Source: Dehalococcoidia bacterium
GTDB lineage: Bacteria; Chloroflexota; Dehalococcoidia; Tepidiformales; Tepidiformaceae
NCBI GenBank assembly: GCA_022824925.1
Contig: JAJDYW010000040.1
Location: 1-64,000 of the forward strand
Reading direction: 5' to 3'
DNA: 64,000 bases
Shown: piece after piece, positions 58,825-64,000 of the stretch
How positions within the stretch are numbered: position 1 is the stretch's first letter
Layout of the letters: each line of letters opens with the position of its first letter
Program-made: the position numbers and the translations under genes
Notes under the pieces: generated by a model
What the model saw: only the letters and a program-made list of their open reading frames with translations
What the model was told of the DNA's origin: nothing
Database searches by the model: none

Positions 58825-59496
58825 ATGCGAGTCCTCATCATCGAGGATGACGAGCGCCTGGCCGATGTCGTCGCCCGTGGTCTGCGACAGTCGGGCATGG
58901 CCATCGATGTCGCCCTCGAGGGCGAGTCGGGTCTCGAGAAGGCGCTCGTGAACCGCTACGACGTCGTCCTCCTGGACCGAGACCTGCCCCGCCTCCACGG
59001 CGACGAGGTCTGCCGCCGCCTCGCCCGGCTCCCCGAGACCCCCCGCATCCTCATGCTGACCGCCTCCGGAACGCTCGACGACCGCGTCGAAGGCCTCTCC
59101 CTCGGCGCCGACGACTACCTGGCCAAGCCCTTCGCCCTGCGCGAGCTGGTCGCCCGCATCCGCGCCCTTGCCCGCCGCAGCGCTGTCAGCACGCCGCCCG
59201 TGCTCGAGGCCGGCGATGTGCGCCTCGAGCCCGGCCCCCACCGCGCGACCCGCGGCGGCCGCGACCTTCGCCTCACCCGCAAGGAGTTCGCCGTGCTGGA
59301 GGTCCTTCTGGGAGCGAGCGGAAACGTCGTGAGCGCCGAGGAGCTGCTCGAACGCGTCTGGGACGAGCACACCGACCGAATGACCAACGTCGTCGCCGTC
59401 ACCATCATGACCCTCCGTCGCAAGCTCGGCGCGCCGCCGGTCGTCGAGACCGTCAAGGGCGCGGGCTACCGTATCGAGACAGGGGCGGCGCCATGA
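58825..59496 (+). CDS. OmpR/PhoB-family response regulator
   Basis: The 223-residue regulator has acidic residues IIEDDE at the N-terminus, phosphoacceptor Asp51 in LLDRDLPRLHG, Thr/Ser region LMLTASG and lysine in YLAKPFAL. The C-terminal winged helix includes LTRKEFAVLEVLLGASGNVV and ends VKGAGYRI. It overlaps the kinase gene by 4 bases (ATGA). The repeats at 58756-58799 are likely its binding sites. Confidence 0.95.
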   Translation: MRVLIIEDDERLADVVARGLRQSGMAIDVALEGESGLEKALVNRYDVVLLDRDLPRLHGDEVCRRLARLPETPRILMLTASGTLDDRVEGLSLGADDYLAKPFALRELVARIRALARRSAVSTPPVLEAGDVRLEPGPHRATRGGRDLRLTRKEFAVLEVLLGASGNVVSAEELLERVWDEHTDRMTNVVAVTIMTLRRKLGAPPVVETVKGAGYRIETGAAP

Positions 59497-60698
59497 AGTT
59501 CCCCAGGCCCACCATCCGCGTGCGGCTCACCCTGCTCTACGGGTCGCTCTTCCTGCTGGCCGGGCTCGTCCTCATCGTCAGCACGCACTTCCTCTACCGC
59601 AACGCGCTCGACAAGGACGAGGTCGCCGAGAAGCGAGCCTTCTTCGCCGAGGTGGAGTTGAGGGAAGCGTTCGGCGAGCGCCTCCCCGGGGGCCTGCGCC
59701 TCCGCGAGTTCGTCGCCAGGGATGGCCGCACCATCTTCAAGTTCGTCGAGGACGTGAACGACCGCGCAATCGACGACGCCGTTGACGACGCCCTCCGGGA
59801 GCAGCTGGTCCAGTCCGGGATCGCCCTCGGGTTCACGACCGTCGGCGCGCTCCTGCTCGGGTGGCTCGTCGCGGGCCGGGTCCTGCGACCCGTCCAGCGC
59901 ATCACCGATACCGCCCGCGCCTCCTCCGAGACCGACCTCCATCACCGCGTCAACCTCGCAGGCCCCGACGACGAGCTCAAGGAGCTCGCCGATACCCTCG
60001 ACTCACTCCTGGACCGCCTGGAACAGGCCTTCGCGAGCCAGCGCGCCTTCTCCGCGAATGTCTCCCACGAGCTGCGCACGCCCCTCGCCATCCTCCGCGC
60101 CGAGGCCGAAGTCACGCTCGCCGACCCCGAAGCCACCGAGGCCGAGCGTGACTTCGCCCGCCGCGTCCTCGACTCCACCGAGCAGGGCGAACGCACCGTC
60201 GATGGACTGCTCGCCCTCGCCCGCAGCCAGAGCGGCTTGCTCTCGCGGGCGGCTGTCGACTTCGCCGAGCTGACCGGCGATGTCGTCGGCGACCTCGCCG
60301 CATCCGCCGGCGAACTCGACCTGACGCTGGAGCTCGGCGAAGCCACCGCCCGGGGCGACCGCCCGCTCCTCGAACGGCTCGTCGCCAACCTCGTCGAGAA
60401 CGCTATCCGCCACAACGTGCCGGACGGCTGGGCGCGCGTCGAGGTCGTCGGTGGGGAACGCGAGGCCGTGCTGCGGGTGTCGAACTCGGGACCGCGCCTC
60501 ACGCCGGATGAGGTCGACGGCCTCTTCCAGCCCTTTGTCCAGCGGCAGGAAGCGGGCACCGGGCGAGGGGGCCTCGGGCTGGGCCTCTCCATCGTCGATG
60601 CCATCGTCCGGTCCCACGGCGGGACCGTCTCCGCGCGCGCGCGTCGGGATGGCGGCCTCGAGATCGAGGTACGTCTGCCCGCCGGCCGCGAGGGCTAG
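59493..60698 (+). CDS. Two-component sensor histidine kinase
   Basis: The 401-residue membrane kinase has TM1 near residues 13-33 (LLYGSLFLLAGLVLIVS), a periplasmic part of about 70 residues, TM2 near 110-130 (GIALGFTTVGALLLGWLVAG), a HAMP region, H box NVSHELRTPLAILRAEAE, N box NLVENAIRHN and G box GRGGLGLGLSIVDAIV. It is co-translated with the response regulator. The signal is unknown; the neighbouring exported repeat protein may participate. Confidence 0.95.
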   Translation: MKFPRPTIRVRLTLLYGSLFLLAGLVLIVSTHFLYRNALDKDEVAEKRAFFAEVELREAFGERLPGGLRLREFVARDGRTIFKFVEDVNDRAIDDAVDDALREQLVQSGIALGFTTVGALLLGWLVAGRVLRPVQRITDTARASSETDLHHRVNLAGPDDELKELADTLDSLLDRLEQAFASQRAFSANVSHELRTPLAILRAEAEVTLADPEATEAERDFARRVLDSTEQGERTVDGLLALARSQSGLLSRAAVDFAELTGDVVGDLAASAGELDLTLELGEATARGDRPLLERLVANLVENAIRHNVPDGWARVEVVGGEREAVLRVSNSGPRLTPDEVDGLFQPFVQRQEAGTGRGGLGLGLSIVDAIVRSHGGTVSARARRDGGLEIEVRLPAGREG

Positions 60699-61624
60699 CT
60701 CCCCAGGTGGCGCTGGAGGAAGGCGACCATCGCCGCCAGCCCCTCGCCCGCCTCCGGCAGCGCTTCGATCTGCAGGAAGGCGTGCATCATCCCTTCGAAC
60801 ACCAACAGCTCGCTCTCGACGCCTGCCGCCCGCAGCGCCTCGTCGAAGTCGCGCGATTGCTGCAGGAGCGGGTCGTGCGTGCCCACCGTCATGAACGTCG
60901 GCGGGAAGCCTGCCAGGTGGTCGCTGAACCGCGGCGAGACGCCCGCCGTGGCCAGCGTGGCATCGTCCGGCCCCACCCCCACGTAGTCGTCGATCTGCCA
61001 GGCGAAGGTGCGCCCGTTCACGAAGGGCGCGTCCTCCGGCAGCTCCAGCATCCCGGGGAAGTCGTACACCCCGTAGGGCAGCGCCGCCGCGCGGAAAGGC
61101 GTCGCCCCGTCCCGATCGAGGAGCGCGTCGAGCGTCGCCGCCGCGAGATTTCCCCCTGCGGAGTCGCCGAAGATGGCGAGCCGCTCCCGGTCCATCCCGA
61201 GCGCGGAGGCTTCCGCCACCAGCCAGTCCGCCGCCGCCACGCAGTCGTCGAGCCCCTCCGGGTACTGGTGCTCCGGCGCCAGCGCGTAATCGACGCTCGC
61301 GACGGCGAAGCCGCGCTCGGAGAAGCGCTTCGTGAGCGTGTCGTGCGTCAGCGGCGAGCCCGCCACCCACGCGCCCCCGTGCACGAAGAGGATGCCGGGG
61401 TGCGGCCCCTCGCCGTCCGCCGCGTACAGGTCGACCGTGAGAGGCTCGCCCCGGCGCATGCCGATGACGCGGCCGCGCTCGACCGGCCGGTCGGGCGCTC
61501 CCTGGTTCAGGAAGGAGGCCGTCATCGCCCAGCGTTCGCGGATCTCGGCGCCCGGCACCCGCGGCAGGTCCGGAGCGGGTGAGGTCTCGTAGAACGCGAC
61601 GATGCCGGCGGTGATGTCGTCCAA
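60695..61624 (-). CDS. Alpha/beta hydrolase, hormone-sensitive-lipase family
   Basis: The chosen start is TTG at 61624, two bases after the GNAT stop codon, giving 309 residues; ATG at 61526 is an alternative. The oxyanion motif HGGAW (family HGGGW) is near residue 80, the nucleophile in GDSAGG, and the later acid and His in THDPLL and HAFLQIE. HSL-family members hydrolyse esters of short to medium chains. The place at the end of the PHA cluster suggests a role with hydroxyalkanoate esters, which is inference. It ends overlapping the convergent kinase stop. Confidence 0.88.
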   Translation of the reverse strand: MDDITAGIVAFYETSPAPDLPRVPGAEIRERWAMTASFLNQGAPDRPVERGRVIGMRRGEPLTVDLYAADGEGPHPGILFVHGGAWVAGSPLTHDTLTKRFSERGFAVASVDYALAPEHQYPEGLDDCVAAADWLVAEASALGMDRERLAIFGDSAGGNLAAATLDALLDRDGATPFRAAALPYGVYDFPGMLELPEDAPFVNGRTFAWQIDDYVGVGPDDATLATAGVSPRFSDHLAGFPPTFMTVGTHDPLLQQSRDFDEALRAAGVESELLVFEGMMHAFLQIEALPEAGEGLAAMVAFLQRHLGS

Positions 61625-61626
61625 GG

Positions 61627-62265
61627 TCAGGCGCCCTGGCCGCCGTTGACCACGTCGAAGACGCCCGCCGCCGCTCGCGCCCGCTGGGCGGCGGCCACGT
61701 CGTGGCTGAGGATCACGAGGTCGTGCTTGTTCCCGTCGCGGTCCTTCACGTGGTCCCGCAGCAGCGCCTCCGGCTGGAACCCGAGCGAGCGGAAGACGGC
61801 GATGGCCTGGTGCTGGTCCACCGTCATCTGCCCGATCACCTTGTCCACGCCCATGCCCAGGGCCACGCGGAACGCCTCCTCGGTGAGCAGCCGCCCCATG
61901 CCCCGGCCCCGCAGGGTGGGGCCCACCAGCACGCGCAGCTCGGCCACGTGTTGCGACCACGGCAGATCGTTCCGGTCGACGGTTGCGTAGCCGGCGATCG
62001 TGTCGTTCCCGTCAAGCAGCAGCAGCGAGGTCGCGTCCCCCAACGCGAGCCGCTGGAGCCATACATCCACCTGGTCGGGCCTCGTGATGTCTCGTCGCAG
62101 GAAGAGCAGGTCGTGCTGCGGCAGGCTGTTCGCGAACGCGAGGATCGCCTCGCGGTCGCCGTCCGCCATCAGCCGCAGGGTCACCCGCTGACCGCCGACG
62201 GTCCCCGTCGCCGGGTACCGCTCGTCGCTGCTCACGGACACTAGGTCGAACGCACCGAAAGCCAT
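61627..62265 (-). CDS. GNAT-family N-acetyltransferase
   Basis: The 212-residue protein starts at ATG 62265, inside the end of phaC (25-base overlap). The acetyl-CoA loop is RGRGMGRLL (R/Q-x-x-G-x-G/A type), preceded by ELRVLVGPTL; the later strand includes VFRSLGFQPEALLRDHVKD, as in RimI/RimJ-type transferases. It belongs to the phaC transcript, but the substrate is unknown. The long 565-residue frame in the track is antisense or out-of-frame upstream of the ATG. Confidence 0.88.
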   Translation of the reverse strand: MAFGAFDLVSVSSDERYPATGTVGGQRVTLRLMADGDREAILAFANSLPQHDLLFLRRDITRPDQVDVWLQRLALGDATSLLLLDGNDTIAGYATVDRNDLPWSQHVAELRVLVGPTLRGRGMGRLLTEEAFRVALGMGVDKVIGQMTVDQHQAIAVFRSLGFQPEALLRDHVKDRDGNKHDLVILSHDVAAAQRARAAAGVFDVVNGGQGA

Positions 62266-63317
62266 TGGTCCAGCTTTGGCCAGAGACGATACATGGCGTT
62301 GCCGCCCGCGACGAGACTCGCGTGGCCGCCCCGCAGCACGACTTCCTCCGTGTCTTCCGAGCCCACGTTGTCGAGCAGGGGCTTGGCCGCCTCGTACGGC
62401 ACGATGTGGTCGTGCTCGGCCATGGCGTGCACCATCGGCACGCGGATGGATTCGAGGTCGACGCGCCGCCCTCCGAGCTCCAGCGTTCCCTCCAGCATGG
62501 CGTTCTTCCAGTACAGCTCCTTCACCATCTGCCGGAAGGCCTCCCCCGGGAAGGGAATCTGATCCGCCGCCCAGCGGTCGACCATCATGAACGACTTCAC
62601 GTACTTGTCGTCGCGGATGCGGTCGAGCACCTGGATCGGGCTCATCAGGCGGCCGGTGGGGCGCAGCATGTCGAACGCCGACAGCAGGATCTCGCCCGGC
62701 ACGTTCCCGAGCGTGTCCACGATCCGGTCGACATCGAAGTAGCGCTCGTCCGTCCACTGGCTGAAGAGCCCCATGCCCTTGAAGTTCAGCGGCGTCGTCA
62801 GGCACGCCATGTTGGCCACGGGCGCGTCCGCATGGGTGCCCAGGTACATCGTCGCCAGCGAGCCGCCCACGCAGTAGCCCAGAAGGTTCACCTGCGTCTC
62901 GCCCGTATCCTCCTGGATGCGGGCGATGCAGTTCGGGATGCGGCGGAGCACGTAGTCGTCGAGGCGGAGGTTCTTGTCTTCCTTGCGCGGGACGCCCCAG
63001 TCGATCAGGTACACGTCGTACCCCTGCTTCACCAGGAACTCCATCATGCTCTGGCCCGGCGTCAGGTCGAGGATGTAGGGCTTGCTCACCAGCGAGGTCA
63101 CCACCAGCAGGGGAATGCGGTAGACCTCGTCCGTCTGAGCCCGGTAGTGGTACAGCTTCATCGACCCCTCGGTCAGGACGGTGTCCTTCGGAGTCGAGCC
63201 GACCTTCGGATCCTCCAGCGAGATGTACTCGAGCCCGACCAGCCCGCGCCGCATGATTGCGTCGACGGCCGTCTGGACCTGGTTGGCGACATCCGGGGAG
63301 GCTGGGGCGGTGCTCAC
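62241..63317 (-). CDS. phaC: Polyhydroxyalkanoate synthase, class III-like PhaC subunit
   Basis: PhaC polymerises hydroxyacyl-CoA into storage polyester. From GTG 63317 it has 358 residues, the class III size; the track's ATG 63356 adds 13. The lipase-like box is GYCVGG with catalytic cysteine near residue 150; the aspartate is in AEHDHIVPYE and the histidine in LRGGHASLV. TACACC lies 12 bases before the GTG, with no Shine-Dalgarno. A PhaE-like gene is directly upstream. Confidence 0.94.
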   Translation of the reverse strand: MSTAPASPDVANQVQTAVDAIMRRGLVGLEYISLEDPKVGSTPKDTVLTEGSMKLYHYRAQTDEVYRIPLLVVTSLVSKPYILDLTPGQSMMEFLVKQGYDVYLIDWGVPRKEDKNLRLDDYVLRRIPNCIARIQEDTGETQVNLLGYCVGGSLATMYLGTHADAPVANMACLTTPLNFKGMGLFSQWTDERYFDVDRIVDTLGNVPGEILLSAFDMLRPTGRLMSPIQVLDRIRDDKYVKSFMMVDRWAADQIPFPGEAFRQMVKELYWKNAMLEGTLELGGRRVDLESIRVPMVHAMAEHDHIVPYEAAKPLLDNVGSEDTEEVVLRGGHASLVAGGNAMYRLWPKLDQWLSVRST

Positions 63318-63397
63318 GGCGCAATCCACGGTGTAGGCGAGGGACGTAACATGCAAACGAGTATCGCCGTCGCCCGCGTAGGCGGGTTACCGCGGCG

Positions 63398-63787
63398 TTA
63401 ATTCGCGCTCGGAGTCTCGGGAGGCTTCCTCGTTCGCCTGGGCTTCGCCTGGCTGTTCTTCGCCGAGGCCGCCGGAGCGTTCGCCAGGGCCGTCGTCAGT
63501 TGCGCCTCGATCGTCGCCAGCCGGTCCTCGATCGCCAGCAGGCGGTCTCCCAGGGCCAGCACGTCCGTGCGCGTGGGCACGTTCATGGCGGTGAAGAACG
63601 ACCCCATCGCCTCGTTCATCGTCTTCTGGAAGTGCAGGAACACGTCCATGTTGCGCCCGAGGCTCTGGCTGAACTCCTCGGTGCTCATCATCTGGTTGAG
63701 GAACTCGTTCCACTGCCGCTCCGACTGGCTGGCCCACTGCCGGTAGGCCTCGGAGAAGTCGGGGATGGAGGTCTCATTCGTGCTCAT
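63398..63787 (-). CDS. phaE: PhaE-like PHA synthase subunit, short
   Basis: The 129-residue protein reads as a helical PHA synthase accessory subunit: FSEAYRQWASQSERQWNEFL, then EFSQSLGRNMDVFLHFQKTMNEAM, then a possible coiled coil (VLALGDRLLAIEDRLATIEAQL) and a basic Lys/Arg/Pro tail. It is much shorter than classical PhaE (about 350), so it may be a PhaR/PhaE-like or granule protein. Its ATG overlaps the stop of the PadR gene (ATGA). Confidence 0.7.
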   Translation of the reverse strand: MSTNETSIPDFSEAYRQWASQSERQWNEFLNQMMSTEEFSQSLGRNMDVFLHFQKTMNEAMGSFFTAMNVPTRTDVLALGDRLLAIEDRLATIEAQLTTALANAPAASAKNSQAKPRRTRKPPETPSAN

Positions 63788-64000
63788 GGCGCGTCCTCTT
63801 CGTTCGTGGCCCTCGCCTCGGGGGCGGCCGTCTCGAGTCCCGCCAGGGCGCCCGTGAGCACCTCCTGGTAGCGATTCAGCGCGTCGATCCACGTCCGCAG
63901 GAACAGCTCCCCCGCCGCCGTCAGCGAGTACATCCGCCGCGCCGGCCCCTGGTCCGAGGTGTCCCAGAACGAGGAGACGAAGCCGCTCGACTCGAGCTGC
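63784..64000 (-). CDS. PadR-family transcriptional regulator, 5' end outside window
   Basis: This frame is not in the track because it enters from the window edge. The 71 visible residues include LESSGFVSS and GPARRMYSLTAAGE, the end of the PadR winged helix (wing and Y-x-LT-x-x-G), followed by a C-terminal helix. It overlaps the PhaE-like gene by 4 bases, so it is the probable regulator of the PHA operon. Confidence 0.85.
   Translation of the reverse strand, partial: QLESSGFVSSFWDTSDQGPARRMYSLTAAGELFLRTWIDALNRYQEVLTGALAGLETAAPEARATNEEDAP

Overview
This window is a GC-rich bacterial chromosome segment with tightly packed genes, many overlapping by 4-8 bases. No phage, insertion sequence or CRISPR array was seen. 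The gene content (MEP-pathway genes, Hme-type copper operon, class III-like PHA synthase, glmS ribozyme, NADPH glutamate synthase) and a tmRNA tag ending in RELALAA suggest a Chloroflexota bacterium, possibly Dehalococcoidia-like. That placement is inference, because no 16S rRNA or ribosomal protein genes are present. Many genes start only 6-11 bases after a TAnnnT-like -10 box, which points to frequent leaderless transcription.

Layout. 1-4.5 kb (minus): prmC (cut by the window edge), prfA, ilvD and a class I/II aminotransferase. 4.6-10.8 kb (plus): a hairpin-rich leader, then gltB-gltD. 10.8-11.4 kb: two unknown small genes meeting tail to tail. 11.5-16.6 kb (minus): a response regulator/histidine kinase pair, then dxs and a polyprenyl diphosphate synthase. 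16.7-21.8 kb (plus): a Phd/VapC-type toxin-antitoxin pair, a beta-propeller protein, a C-terminal processing protease, smpB, ssrA (tmRNA) with a terminator, and a DinB-like protein. 21.8-25.9 kb (minus): ispG and a csoR-copZ-copA copper operon with a palindromic operator. 26-37 kb (plus): nfo, a small unknown gene, a glmS ribozyme with glmS, ppdK, a dGTPase-like HD hydrolase, a membrane-anchored SH3/CARDB protein and dnaG. 37-40.7 kb (minus): a short cysS and a double-domain CoA transferase. 40.8-43.1 kb (plus): two DUF1538 membrane proteins, a P-II-like protein and a CBS-domain protein. 43.1-44.8 kb (minus): two short-chain dehydrogenases. 44.9-49.5 kb (plus): two Mre11/SbcD-type nucleases and SbcC/Rad50. 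49.9-51.2 kb: a tRNA with CAT anticodon and an MftD-like flavoenzyme. 51.2-54.9 kb (minus): ppk1, an unknown gene and trkH. 55-58 kb (plus): a CYTH-CHAD protein and Ppx/GppA. 58.1-60.7 kb: an exported two-repeat protein divergent from a second two-component system. 60.7-64 kb (minus): PadR regulator (cut by the edge), PhaE-like subunit, PhaC, GNAT acetyltransferase and an HSL-type hydrolase.

How the genes work together. PrmC modifies the release factor encoded beside it. GltBD makes glutamate and GlmS uses glutamine, each behind a candidate RNA control element. Dxs, IspG and the prenyl synthase belong to isoprenoid supply. Ppk1, CYTH-CHAD and Ppx form a polyphosphate synthesis/binding/degradation neighbourhood, and the last cluster is for polyhydroxyalkanoate storage. 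The least understood locus is the four-gene DUF1538-DUF1538-PII-CBS operon, which looks like a two-subunit membrane transporter with two cytoplasmic sensor proteins.
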